Below, one piece after another: positions 49,438 to 61,109 of a stretch of 64,000 nt of DNA; the stretch's first letter is position 1; each line of letters opens with the position of its first letter. The position numbers and the translations under genes were made by a program. The notes under the pieces were generated by a model that was not told the origin of the DNA, ran no database searches, and saw only the letters and a program-made list of their open reading frames with translations. Source of the stretch: Straminergon stramineum (lineage: Eukaryota; Streptophyta; Bryopsida; Hypnales; Calliergonaceae); NCBI GenBank assembly GCA_963920665.1, contig OY987266.1, positions 27,392,248 through 27,456,247 on the forward strand, written 5' to 3'.

Positions 49438-50976
49438 TGGTTACTTTTAAGATTACGGCTCGCAACACTAGTAAGTTAGTAAAAACTTCCAAGCTCAAGC
49501 TTGGAAGAGTTAGTACCATGCACAATCAAAAGGAAAGGCAAGGGACCCTCCAAAGACCTTGCAAGCTCCAAAAACAACAACAATGGCCAAAAGTGCCCCC
49601 AAAACACCATTGCAAGTTTGTGGCGAAAAATGCCACAATTCCAACATCAATTAGACCCAACGAACCCAATTACACAAAAAAGGGTGGTGAGAGAGGAGAA
49701 GAGGTGCCCTTTTCTACTCTTTTCTGGGCACCAACCTCTCCTCGTTCATCTAAGTTAACCTTATCTTCTTGGATTTTCATCCAAAACTCCAGGTTTTCAT
49801 CCTATGCTTGCCCACTAAGTTAACTTTTGGAGATTAACTCTTAATCATAAACGGATTGCACCATTGGCTTCAGAAGGCCATTTTTAGTCTAAGGAAATCT
49901 CCCTCCCTCTTTTCTATCTTCAAAATTACAACGAAATCTAGTGCCAACTTAACGCCAAAATCGAGGAAAATCCCAACTTTGGGGGGTTGACTTTTCTAGC
50001 AAAAGTAACTAGCCTATGCTCCTAAGTAGATATGGGAGAGCAAGAAAAGACCTATCCTGTGCTCCATTCCACTTTTGTATGCTCTTGCTCTGTTGGTTAA
50101 ATCCGATGTAGACTTTAATTTCCATTAATTGTCGGGGAATGTTGCAGTTTCTAGTACTTCTGACTATCAAAATGTCGCGAAACTTGTCGTGGAAGCTTCT
50201 TAACATAAATGAAGCTATGATAATTTTTAGTGGGAATTTACCGCCACTTGGGGAAGTTCGAGGAATTTTCTGTCACAAGTTTGGGTAATTGTTCGTCCAG
50301 AAAGACATCTTCTGACTATTAGAAAATTACGAAACTTTTTGTAGGACCTCCTATGGGATCCCACAACACATGTGTAGGCTCATATTTTTACTCTACACAT
50401 TTGCCTAGGGGGGACAAATTCCACCCCCTTGTTTAATTATTGGTGGCTAGGGAATCTTCCACATTGGGGGGAATCTTGTTGAACCAACTTCGCCGTTGGT
50501 TCCTGGGCATGGATTTAACCCCAAACCACCCTCCTCAGACCTTAAATTCCTCCACGGTCCTACCTTGGTATTTTTGACATCTATAACCCAATAATTTGGG
50601 GTTCTGCTATTTCGTCGATGGAATGGGGAAACTATAACTTATCTTTTGGAACCAATTTCTATACCTCATCAGGGTTCCCTTGACCAAATCTATCTTAGAG
50701 ATGTCCATTTCATGTAGGTTTTTGAGCCTAATACGCCTATCACTCAAAATTGACCCATTTACCACGATTAGTTGGGTTCTAACCTATTTACAACTCATGG
50801 TTGGGTCTTTCTAGCTACAACATACTCAAACTAGACCAAATACTATATTGGAATGTGACACTCCTATTTTGGGTCTACACTCTTTTGGGGGCTTTTTGTA
50901 TAAAAAAGTGCATTTAAAATGACAACATATGAAAAAAAGAAAGTGTGAGGCCCTAGTGACGAATTGGAGGCTCACA
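49438..50976. other. Right part of element A
   Basis: This is the continuation of element A after the insertion. 49500-49750 corresponds to 62090-62330 of element B, and 49810-50520 to 62410-63090, with long near-identical words. The open frames here (for example 49380-49823) are not conserved in B, so they are not genes. Confidence 0.65.
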
Positions 50977-51483
50977 GGGGAGCGTCCTAACTTCACTCCT
51001 AGCTCGTTCAAACGTGATCCTCGGAAGAGGACCAGAGAAGAGTCGCCGAAGGAAGAGACGACGTCGGAGATGCTTTTGTGGATGCTGTTTGAGGACAGAG
51101 TAAAAAACAAAAAGGTAAGGAAGGAGGATATGACTATGATGAGGGGCATGATGAATGAGATGATGCCTCAAGTTAGTGTGGTTGTTACTAGAGATGTTTT
51201 TATAAGCATGCATGTTGTGAATCCGATGTCGATGCAAATGACCATGCCCTCTCTGGGTTAATCACAACAGCTTTTTATCAGCAATCAACCTCATGTCTCA
51301 ATTGAAAGTGAGAGGCAAGTGCAGTAGGGGTCCGCGAATCCATCAACAACAGCCACAACATCTAACCAAACGCCTGTTGCACAAACATCGGACTAAGCTA
51401 CACAAGATGTAAATGATTCTTTGCAAGCGGAGGAGCAGTCCCTAAATCTTGTGGCTGAGGATCAACCAGGTTCTTCCCAATGA
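50941..51483 (+). pseudogene. Decayed ORF tail of unknown family
   Basis: One frame runs from inside the end of element A to TGA at 51481-51483. It reads a basic part (KRDPRKRTREESPKEE), a Met-rich helix (EDMTMMRGMMNEMMPQV), and a Ser/Thr/Gln-rich tail. Three premature stops, two TAA and one TAG, all fall where Gln codons would fit (CAA to TAA, CAG to TAG). AT-rich sequence with AATAAA-like words follows near 51640, like a 3' UTR. I do not recognise the family; it may be the end of a host gene or of an element protein. Confidence 0.4.
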
Positions 51484-51848
51484 CCTTCATGCCTTTTATT
51501 CAACTCGAATCGAGTTGAACCTACCTTCAAGTTTTCCGTTCGTTCGTTCAATGTACTACGCGAAAAGACATAGGTAGGTGGACGAAGACTTCTAATGTAT
51601 GTATTTGTGTCATTATTTCTCATTTTGAGATTGTAATAAAAAAAATTTCGAACACCATAATTTCTGTGTACAATTTTCATAGCCGCAAGCTCTATGATTG
51701 TCGATGTAATTTTGCCTCGTATTTCGTTTCTTGCTATCGAGTCTATGCTCGCATCCAATCCTCAATGTGTTTACATGGAGTCACTTTCTCCACATAGCAA
51801 TGCCCTCTTAGACATATGTCGTGAGCCGTAATCTCGGAATCCACTGGG
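51484..51848. other. Spacer between the decayed ORF and element D
   Basis: It includes a small perfect stem, CAACTCGA-A-TCGAGTTG, at about 51501-51517, and an AATAAAAAAAA stretch near 51638. No gene is seen. Confidence 0.4.
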
Positions 51849-53475
51849 TTAGTATAAAATAGATATATTATACTATAGAATTTTTCAAAATTTTAATAAG
51901 CAACTGAAATTAGAATCCTCTTAGCCTAAACATTGTAGTAAGGCTGAGAGGATGATCTAGGTGTTCCGTAAAGGGATCCAGGACGGATCCGGATTCCGGA
52001 AACCCGGATTGCAACAACCTACGACCTAGGGTTCCGGATTAGGGATCTAGGGGACCGTTATGGGTAAACGGTCCACTTCTAGAACGGTTAGTAGGAAGAC
52101 GAGTACTTAACCCCAGCCACTTCCATTTCTCCTCCCTCTTTCTTCCGTAGTATTTTGCGCTCGTATAGTTGAGTGAAAGAGTGGTGAGATAGTGATCGTA
52201 TTAGGAGTATAGTTGTGTATTTCTTTGACGGATCCAGTTCTAATTCTCAATGACGAAGGGAGATATCTGTAAACCCTGAGTGATTGGACGGATGGTCTGT
52301 CCGACCATTCTAGAGAGGTTGAGTGACCGGTCGCAATTAGAAGAGGACCTGAGCACGATAGGGTGTGTTGGCTTGTTTCTTAGGCCATGGACTAAGAAGA
52401 ATGACCTGATGATTCAAAAACTCATTGTAGGAGCTTCGAATCAATATGAGTTAACAGTGAGGGGGCAACTTCAAACCTGGACGGATGAAGTGTGGGCAAA
52501 GGTATACAAATTCGCTAGGAAAGGATCCGGATTAGCCTCCCGAACGGATAAGTTCGCGGTGGGGAAGTTTAAGAGTGCACCTCATTCTAAGGAGGGGTAT
52601 GCCATTAGTGACTGTCTAGATGGAAGGTAGAAGCAAGTCTTAGAATTCTTTATCTTGATCTTGTATCCGGAAAAGCCTACGCGGGTTACAATTACGGTAG
52701 CTAACACTATTTTTGGAGTGATGGAGGGTAGATCAGTCAACTGGGGGAAAGTCATTGGACTGGTGGTCTCCAAACTAGGAGCCAGTGTAGGAAGGGCTAA
52801 GACCAATCTAATCGGTCCTTAACTATTCCACCTCTATCACCATGTAGAGATGGTAGAGTACAACACCGGATCCACGATCTTGCATTACAGCCTCATAGAT
52901 GAAGTGGAGATGGAGCAGCCAGCATTTGATGAAGAGGATGAACCGAAAGAGGAGGAGCAACTCATGGAGCGGAAATGAAGGAAATCTACCGATCCGACTT
53001 CATGAGGGAAACTCCCTGATCCGGAGAAGGTTCCGGAAAAGCCAGAGGAAGACATTTTCGACTTCTTCAAAATTGGATTTACATGGGTGCTACAAGCACA
53101 GGAGCACCACAAAACCTTAGCGGAACTCATTAGAGCTATTGGCAAGGAGCTAAAGGTCAAACCGAAAAATGTTTTGAACAAGGTAAAGCAATTACCAAAT
53201 CCGGAAGAGCTCAAACGGAAGCAGGAATGAATCGAGAGTCTTGAGAAGGAGAAGAATGATCTCCAATCTCGATTGAATTAGGCAAAAGGAGAGTTAACCA
53301 CAACTAAGTAGAGGGAGAAGAAAGCTGTGCAGCTCATCAAGAACTTATCTTATCTGGTGGATGGACCTTCGGAAACCATCGTCAAAACCTCTCTAGTGCA
53401 GGACCAATTAATCAAGGAAGGACATTTGACCAAATCTAAAGTAGTTCGAATCCTGGTCGATCTCCAAGCACGCAT
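51849..53475 (+). mobile_element. Element D: second, truncated copy of element C, opposite orientation
   Basis: From TTAGTATAAAAT it follows the minus strand of element C through its leader (CCTCTTAGCCTAAACAT, GATCCGGATTCCG) and coding part. It is cut at 53475 by the left end of a CACTA element. C and D therefore form a large inverted pair about 3 kb apart. Confidence 0.75.
52250..53475 (+). pseudogene. Unrecognised element-borne ORF (copy D), heavily decayed
   Basis: The frame starts at ATG 52250, matching the start of copy C, and is colinear with it to 53475, where a CACTA insertion cuts it. Stops include TGA near 52277, TAG at 52628-52630 (the same place as in copy C), TAA near 52820, TGA at two Arg positions around 52976-53010, TGA near 53227, and two TAG near 53280-53310. 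Copy C has a sense codon at most of these places. Six residues after the HLYHH region are also missing relative to C. Confidence 0.7.
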
Positions 53476-53959
53476 CACTATAAGAAAAGTGTGTTTTTGG
53501 TGTCGTTAGCAAAAAACACATCATGTTTTTCGAGATAGCAACCGTTCTTTGGTTTTCCACTAGGGTATTGTGAATTCTATCGAATGTTGTGGAAAACATA
53601 GTCATATTGGTGGTAAAACATGTGAACATCACCTAAGACGTACTTGGTGCTGAAAACGTCCGAGAAAACATGGTTAGATTTCTTTTGACATCACAAAAAA
53701 TTAGAGAAGGCCACATCAGCCACTGCGTCTATTTTCACTGTGGGTAAATTTTGAGAAGTCACTGCTGATTGAGGTAAAATGTTGACTAGAAGGAAAAAAC
53801 ACAAGGATGGGCAGCTGTATGGGTGGACCCCAAAAAAATTTTCTTGGATGGATGTTCTAGTAGTGGCTGTATGGATGATTCATAGTCAAAATCTGTGGCC
53901 TTCTAAGGAGCTAATGACATGTGCTGCATGAGCAAATTCTATTGGAGCATAGGCATAGA

Positions 53960-54330
53960 AGGTTGAGCCACTTGAATATTCATGAGGAAATGAATGGTAA
54001 AATGGCCATCGACTTGAAAAATAGAAAGGAAAAATGAAAAAAAGATTGGCAAAAGAAATAACAAACATCCATGTGCATTTTGATTTACCCTGCCATAATT
54101 ATGGAAACAACAAATGCGGCTTCCTTTATTACATAGATCTTGCATTTTATTGATGGCCAAAAAAGTGTCTATTAAAAAAATTGGGTAATGCAAAAAAGGG
54201 GCATGCTTACTCTTAAAAAAAATAGACAACTTGGTTAATGCCACAATTTATTATTGGAAAAGAAAGGGTGGTCTTCTTCCCTTGGAAACAGAAAGAATTG
54301 TTGATAGGGAAAAATTGGTAGTTCCACTCT
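53960..54330. repeat. Inverted partial units of the ~370-bp CACTA repeat
   Basis: The reverse complement of about 54185-54235 matches the unit part that reads TTGTTTATTTCATT...AAGCCCCTTTTTCATT near 55058. This places at least one inverted unit on the left of the array. Confidence 0.5.
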
Positions 54331-54559
54331 TGTACAAGTAGCCCGCCATAATTAAGGAAGTTAGTAATGGATACTCTTAATGAGTTTCATAACACTAATA
54401 GCGACACTCAGTAACAAAATATAACTTTGTTTTTGAATAGAGGATGAAACCAAGATAGAGAGGAGGAGTTCTTTTACAGAAGTACAATGACTCTACAATT
54501 CGAGAAAATGGGTACTAAATAAAAAAGAAGGATGTTGTTTGAAAAATAGGAATACTCAA

Positions 54560-56340
54560 TTGTGGTAATGGGTGGCAATTGGTCTTCCTAAAAAAATTGG
54601 TATTCTTATTCTCATGAAAGCTTGCCTTCACTAAGAATATAGAGGCATTGACAAGGTTGCCTATTTTTTTAAACAATAACCACGACCCTTTTTTCCATTA
54701 CCCATTTTTTTCAATTGCCACTTTCTTGGCCTTCACGATGGTACTCTACCCGTTTCAAAAATGAACAAATGCACTAGTTGCTTTCATAATTATGGTGGGA
54801 TATATCTTCATAAGAAAATATTTTTGGAAGAAATTGGGTAAAGTCAAAAAGTGGTCTAGGTGAAGGAATGGAAATAGTTGTACTTCTTAATTATGAGAGA
54901 AATTACAAACTGTGATGTTGTGAAATATGGATAGAAATGGATATCCTTATACAGTTATACCTATCCCATTTCCTCCCTCTATAGCATGTTGTTGCATTTC
55001 ATTGATGGGAAGAAGACGACCTTCTCTTTTGCATTAATGACTTCTAGCATTGAAGAGGTTGTTTATTTCATTATTTTATTTATAGCAAGCCCCTTTTTCA
55101 TTCCCCATTTTGTTGGGCTTCACTACACTCTTGTATCTATTTTTTCTTCTTAAATGTTTTTTCCCATAATTATGGAGGGGCATATCTTTCATAATAAAAA
55201 AATTTGTGAAAAAAATGGGGAATGGAAAAACATGGATGAAGGAATGGAAATATTTGTATTTGAAAATTATGAGAGAAATTACAAACCATAAATTTCTGAA
55301 ATATGGACATCAATGGATATTCTTATACCTTCTCAATTTCTTTCTCCTATAGTATGGTATAGCATTTCATTCATGAGAAGAATATCAACCTTCCTTTTCC
55401 ATTAATTTCTTTTGGCATTGAAGAGTGTGCTAATTTAATTATTGTTTGAAAGAGCTTGCCCCTTTTTCCATTCTCCATTTTTTCATTCCCCATTTTTTGG
55501 GCCTTCAATACAGTCCTATATCTATTTGGTTTTTTTAAGAACTTATTCTCTCTATAATTATAGTGGGGCATATCTTGCAAAATATTTGTTTTCAGTAAAA
55601 AAATGGGTAAAGGAAAAAAGTGGGTGAAAGAATGGAAATAGTTGTATTTTTTAATTATGAGGGAAATTATAGACCAGAAAGTTGTGACATACGGACACAA
55701 ATGGATATTCTTATGCCTATCTAATGTCCTTCTACAATGTATTGTTGCATTTCATTGATGGGAAAAAAATCAAGCTTCCTTTTGCATTAATCACTTCTAC
55801 CATTGCAGAGGTTATTTATTTAAATTTTGTTTTTGTAAAACATGCCCATGTCTTCATTCTCCATTTTCTGGGCTCCAATACAACCCTCTATCTATTTTTT
55901 TTCTTAAATTAAAAAAAAATTATGGGGGGGCATATCTTTCATAATAAAAAATGTTGGAAAATATATAGGTGAAGGAATGGAAATAGGTGTCTTTCTTAAT
56001 TATAAGAGACATTATAAATCGTAAAGTTGTTAAATAGGGACACTAGTGCATATTTTAATATCTACCCAACTTCTTCTTACTTAAGTACGGTGTACCATTT
56101 TCATTGATGGGAAGAAGAGCACCCTTTGTTTTCCATTCATCACTTTTGCCATTAACAAGGTTGCCTAATTTTTTCTAAGAAAAACCACACCCATTTTTTT
56201 AATTACCCCTTTTTTCCATAGCCACTTTTCTGGTCATCACTACGGCCCTATATCTACTTTTTTTTCCAAACAAACTTCTTCTTTGCATTATGATGGTGGA
56301 AAATGCCTTTCACAAGAAAATATTTTGGTGTCATACACTA
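54560..56340. repeat. Tandem array of five ~370-bp units inside the CACTA element
   Basis: The landmark CATAATTATGGNGGGGCATATCTTTCAT-like (shortened here) recurs at about 54790, 55170, 55555, 55921 and 56290, i.e. 362-388 bases apart. Each unit also has CCATTTTTTGGGC, CTATCTATTTTTT, GAATGGAAATA and TTTCATTGATGGGAAGAAG. Inside a unit, CCCCTTTTTCCATTC and GAATGGAAA-type words are opposed, so units can form short stems. No coding frame is shared among the units. Confidence 0.8.
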
Positions 56341-56354
56341 TGTGTAATACCATG

Positions 56355-56372
56355 GTTGTTCGGCCGAACAAC
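56355..56372. repeat. Perfect 18-bp palindrome
   Basis: GTTGTTCGGCCGAACAAC is its own reverse complement. It lies just after GTGTAATACCATG; a similar GTGTAATACCAAAG follows TTCGACAGAACAACC at about 56693. This suggests a duplicated motif near the 3' side of the transposase gene. Confidence 0.8.
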
Positions 56373-57176
56373 TCGACAATACAACGAACATGACGTCCAA
56401 CATGTCTAGTAGACTCCCTTGTCCGTTTAATAAAGTCAACTTTAAGGTTGACTTTCAAATAAAACACTTTCTATTTCCAATCTTGACATATTTGAGTTTC
56501 ATTTTATTGAAGTGTCTCAATTTAATAATCACTTATTACATTCTTAATTATGGATCATAAATAAAATGAGATTTCAAATTATCTCTACTGTTAGGATAAG
56601 GCTTTATTCGTCAAAATTGTCATGTATACACAACACTCGTCTTGTACGACACGTGACATCAGACAAACAACTCGACACCCAACCCCAAAATATGTTCGAC
56701 AGAACAACCCTGTGTAATACCAAAGAAATGGAACAATTCAAGTGTCATGTAGTAAGTAAGACCTTCGACCACAAAGAAGAATTGTCCATCATGCACAACA
56801 TGAATGAAAATTGACAGAAAATGAAGTATCCTGGACAAATGATGTTACAATGTTGAAATACTTCTTGACTTTGGAGACGTCAGCTTCTGAACTCTCCCCA
56901 AAACAAGTACTATGTACAATGACCTACAATGTCCTCCCCCTTCAAAAAATTAAATAAAATGAAGACATAGGTGGAATTTTGACAATTGTTGGTAGCAAGG
57001 ATTGTCCGACAGAAGGCACCAAATTCTTAACACTAGAGACATCTTCGCAAATGGAGAAAGAGACGTCCGTAGTCTTCTAAGTCATATATTATAGGACGTC
57101 ATTGACAATGTCATAGGCGACAATGCAAACACTATTCTGAATACCTACCTATTGAAGCTTAATGGGTTGGCACTTC

Positions 57177-58030
57177 TTACTCTTCTAGCAATGCCTCCTG
57201 TTCTCTTCTAGGCTCCATTTCTTGGGGGATGGACAAATGACCCAATGCTGCACGTTGTTGCACAAGCTCAAACTCTAGCACTTGGGGTTGCAAACTGACG
57301 AAGTCGGAGTCGTTCCCCACATCTATTGTGCTAGAAATTGACGTGGCCATGTCCAACTGCCCTCGTCTACCCCTAACATTTGTATGGCACACAATCTTCC
57401 AACCTTGTCTTTGGAGATCATCTGAAAAGAAGACCTGCTGGCAATGTAATGGGAATGCAAATGAATCAGCATGCACCTCGCCGTCCATGCGGTTGAAGTT
57501 TGCCATTGTGAAGCCATATTGATCCCTTTGAAGGTTTGGAAAGCAAGGATCTTGGGTCGCCTGAACCCAATCACAAACGAGGATAGTAGTGCAATGATTC
57601 CTATAGTCTAACTCTAGAATCTCTTCGATGTAGCCCACATAGTCATCAATTCTCTCTACGGGTCGTCCATTGCAAAGCCCCCATCGAAGTTGTCGAGTGA
57701 AGGATGCCACAACACCAGAATCACATGTGACAAGTCCTCCTTCGGCACTACGGATGTGCAAGTGCATTCCAAATGCATACATTTGTCTATGTGAAGTAGC
57801 AAAATGCTTAGGTGGTTGGCTGTATTGCAAGACATCATCATTGACGTCTTGAGATGCATCTAGTAGAGTCTTCACTTTTTCAGTCAACCACGTTGCAAAG
57901 GGAGGCAAGTCAAACAAATCAACTAGGTATCGCATAGCCACCAATGGATGTTGACGACGGAAAGTTCTCCGGAATGCCTCCCTCTGTTGCCATCGTTGTG
58001 CTCTTGCTAGAATGAACTCCCTTCAAGGCA
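57177..58030 (-). pseudogene. CACTA Tnp2-type transposase, C-terminal part (DUF4216 domain)
   Basis: A 255-codon frame (57177-57944) and its upstream continuation to about 58030 read the tail of a Tnp2-type transposase. The DUF4216 signature is visible as LVCDWVQ, DQYGFTMANFNR, and QQVFFSDD followed by GWKIVCHTN. The protein ends in an acidic/Glu-rich tail at TAA 57177-57179. A TGA lies just upstream (in VHGMP-TGA-REF), where Arg would fit (CGA to TGA). The gene continues upstream on the minus strand with the DUF4218 exon. Confidence 0.85.
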
Positions 58031-58376
58031 TTCCATGCACGAGTAGTAAGATACTGTTAAAGAACGTGGAATAAAATAGACTTTGCAAGACCATGTGAAA
58101 CACACCTTGTGTCTTTTGTGGCATGCACTTCAATAGAGGTACATTACAAAGGATGTCCTTGTATGTCACAGAGGATGTCTTCTATGACATGATTCGTGAC
58201 AAATGAATTGAATGCATTCCGATGCCTCAGTCTACTAGAACTTGGTAGTAAACAATTGAACCAACGCAGAAGTATTCCATCCTTGCAATAACTAGGGCTC
58301 GACATTGCCACATGCAATTGATTACATCTTCAACCAATCATGAAGTATGACCGAAAAGGGGGTTTAGGGTCACTCA

Positions 58377-58931
58377 CTAGTGCCATTCCTCTAAGCAAGT
58401 TGTGTTGTCTAAGACGAAGGCATGTACATAGTTGCGGAACTCATCAAACATTTTTCGCTTTTTTTGGCAATTCGCATGTAGAATTTCCTCATTCATGGTT
58501 GCATCTTCGTCAAGATCCCAAATGCGTTGGGATGTTCCTCTGTACTGGCGCATATACTTAGTGCAAAAACCAAGGGTATCATCCATCCAATACCCTTCTA
58601 CAATACTGCCTTCAGGATGTGCAAATGTTTTGACATAATTCTTCAATGTTTTCATGTAACGCTCTATAGGGTACATCCACCTATAATGCATTGGACCGCA
58701 TTTGAATAGTTGTTCCACAAGATGCACAAGCAAATGAGTCATGACGTTAAGAAATGTAGTTGGGAATTCCTTCTCCAACACGCAAGTTGCCATGACTACA
58801 TCCCGCATCATATCCAACTCTTCTACTTGTCATACTTCTTTGGCACACAGTCATTGGAATACTCTACTCATTTTGATTATAGCCAATCGCATAGTCTCAT
58901 CCAGTACATTGCGAACCGCTATAGGGAGAAT
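58377..58931 (-). pseudogene. CACTA Tnp2-type transposase, DUF4218 exon
   Basis: The exon starts after an acceptor TTTCATAG at 58931 with ILPIAVRNVLDETM. It carries the DUF4218 block with FPTTFLNVMTHLLVHL and HYRWMYPIERYMKTLK, then HPEGSIVEGY. Two TGA codons near 58850 replace expected Arg codons. The reading frame then stays open to TAG at 58377. It joins in phase 0 to the exon ending at 59265. Confidence 0.85.
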
Positions 58932-59264
58932 CTATGAAACATATTGCACAACAAGAAAAAATTCAGTGCACATTAAGTTGGCATCAATCACACTACAACG
59001 AAGGTAGTGGTTCAAGGTTTAGGCCCTTCACTTGCGCAATCGTCAGATTTTCCAAAGGCAGATCCACTAAAAACATGTTGCGTACTACGTCTAGTCAGAT
59101 AGAGTTCCTTCCTCTCACTCTAACACCAGAGCAACATTAGCGTGCATCACATTAGATATGAAAGTGTCTCTTTGTACGTCAATGTCGACATCCTTGTAGA
59201 TTGGGAGTACAATCATTTGGAAGAAGTTAATGAAGGCGACAGAGGGGAAGGTAGTGGGTCATAC

Positions 59265-59612
59265 CTATTGTATGAGGACATGATAATCATGTGTTTTCAT
59301 GTATTACAATTTCCCATCCACCAAGCGCTTGTGGATGCTTCCCACATAGTTTGTAGGAGTTCGAATGTTTGAAACAATGCCCGTGAACTCCCTCCGCTCC
59401 TGTGGTTTCAATATGAATGGGGCATGTGGCATATAATATCCATCTTGTTGTTGGTGTGGAGGTTGCAACCAGATCTCTTCGTGGATGCCTAACTCCTCCG
59501 CATCCACTCGACTTCCTGGACTATCATTCATGCCAAGTAAAGTCTTGACTATGTTCTCACATAAGTTCTTCTCATAGTGCATGGGATCCAAGATGTGGCG
59601 TTCTAATAAATG
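59265..59612 (-). pseudogene. CACTA Tnp2-type transposase, core exon
   Basis: The exon begins after TTTGTAG with HLLERHILDPMHYEKNLCEN, the well-conserved LDxMHxEKN block of Tnp2 proteins. It ends LMKTHDYH-like (YMKTHDYHVLIQ) before a GTATGA donor. It is 348 bases, phase 0 at both ends. TAA within, and TAG as the last codon, both stand where Gln is expected. Confidence 0.8.
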
Positions 59613-60015
59613 CTACAAACATGGGAAAGAATTAAGATGGTCAGCATTTGCTAGTCAGACGATGAATTCTGTATTTGCTTCTTTGAACCCATGGTGAGGA
59701 TGCAAACTTCTACTTATTTATACCTCTATGGTATCCACTCACTTGACATCAACATTGATAGACCCTGGTTCGCTGGTTGTATGTTGAAATACTCATGTGC
59801 GTCCCGAAATAATTACCTGTGTTTGGAAGGATACATGCATTGACATCCTTGTAGACGAAACATGCCTACTCTAGCACGCACATGTTTTCACATGTTGGAT
59901 GTAATGTCTACTGTGACGTACATATTGTGCGGAAACGTACAATGCATTGTAATTGACAACTAACCTGCTAGTATGAGAGTTAGTATAAAGCACTAAGGCA
60001 CTTCACTCGTGTTAC

Positions 60016-60173
60016 ATGTATAGGATCATCTGGTCCATTCTTCTTCCCACCAAGATCTAGGTAAGATTGCTGCCATGATGCATATCGTACAACATCTTGT
60101 CCTGACATGATTTGTGGCTTCTCACGGTGCTCTACTTTCCCATTAAATCTTCTATTGCGTCGGTATGGGTGGT
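60016..60173 (-). pseudogene. CACTA Tnp2-type transposase, exon part downstream of insertion B
   Basis: This is the continuation of the exon cut by element B. It begins at the GTGGT duplication and reads YRRNRRFNGKVE and later DLGGKKNGPDDPIH, then a GTAACA donor at 60015. The frame on either side of element B joins exactly when one GTGGT copy is removed, which proves the insertion. A 403-base intron separates it from the exon at 59612; a WxxxSIFFxLPYW block usual in the family is not seen between them. Confidence 0.8.
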
Positions 60174-61109
60174 TGTGAGTGTTTATTTACCCACCCATGG
60201 TAAACAACTTCCACAACAGGTTCTTTTTGTTTTGTCTTAATTTTATTTACTAATGGGTGTCTGAGCATTTTCCACTGAGCCTTCCAAGCAATGGACTCTT
60301 TTCCTAAATCCTAAGCAAAAAAAAAAATCATTGGAAACAAACATTTTCACAAAGATGAGTTCTAAATAACATAAAAATTTTCTACTAAATTTGTATTAAT
60401 TGACCTACTTTGAAAATTAATATAATTTAGATTATTTAGTAACTTACCTCATATTGGAAGTTATTTTGCTCGTTGTTGTATAAATCATCGAGTTCTCCTT
60501 CATTTGTCATTTTTTTGCTTACAGCTTAAAGAGTGGATTTTAATTACAAGTTGGCGGAATATGGCTAACGGAGGTTTTTTCTATCCCTTCACTATTTAAA
60601 CTTATTCTATTCTACAAGTTGATTTGGAAGGATATGGTTTTCGATAAGATTTCACTAATTCAAGGCAACTTTCTAATCTATCCTATTTTCTATGGTTCTA
60701 ATTGATTCTTTAAGATTTTCTTGATTTCTACCTAATTTCTATCTAAACTCAAGCTTTTGTACTCCTCCTTCATTCTATCATGCAACTTTGAGTTTGTGAC
60801 TTCTAATCTTGTTGTGCACTTGCTACAACTTCTAAGAGAGAAAGAGTGGTGAGATTAGTGTTGGTTTCTATTTTTTCTCCAAACTATGATAGTTTTCCTT
60901 CTCAACCTATTCCTATGGCTAACCTATTTTAATTCTACTTTAAACTTATTTTATTTTGTTGTTGTTTTCTTTGTCTTTGTCTTTTCAATTCTTTTTCTCT
61001 CCCTCTTCTATTTTCCCTATGTCTACTCTACCTTAGTTCCTAAACAAAAATAAATAAATAAAATCGAACGGAACCTCCAATTTCTTGAGAGGGGAGGGGA
61101 TTAATTCCT

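Larger units (their letters stand above)
43252..50976. mobile_element. LTR-type element A (long TG...CA block), split by element C
   Basis: It starts TGTAAGCGCC and ends GGAGGCTCACA. It is colinear with element B (60174-63558): shared start, the CAAAGCTTCGCCG motif, GCGGCATCGCC, the 49.8-50.5 kb block with GATTGCACCATTGGCTTCAG, and the end block with ATACTATATTGG. Without the inserted element C it is about 4.3 kb. It has no pol-like frame, as expected for a solo LTR or a large non-coding derivative. Flanking 5-mers (CCCGT and GGGGA) do not match, so it is either not a simple solo LTR or its flanks have been rearranged. The strand is not certain. Confidence 0.65.

Noticed and set aside
49380..50206. 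ORFs of 65-147 codons in the right part of element A
   Set aside because: Not open in the colinear part of element B; chance frames.
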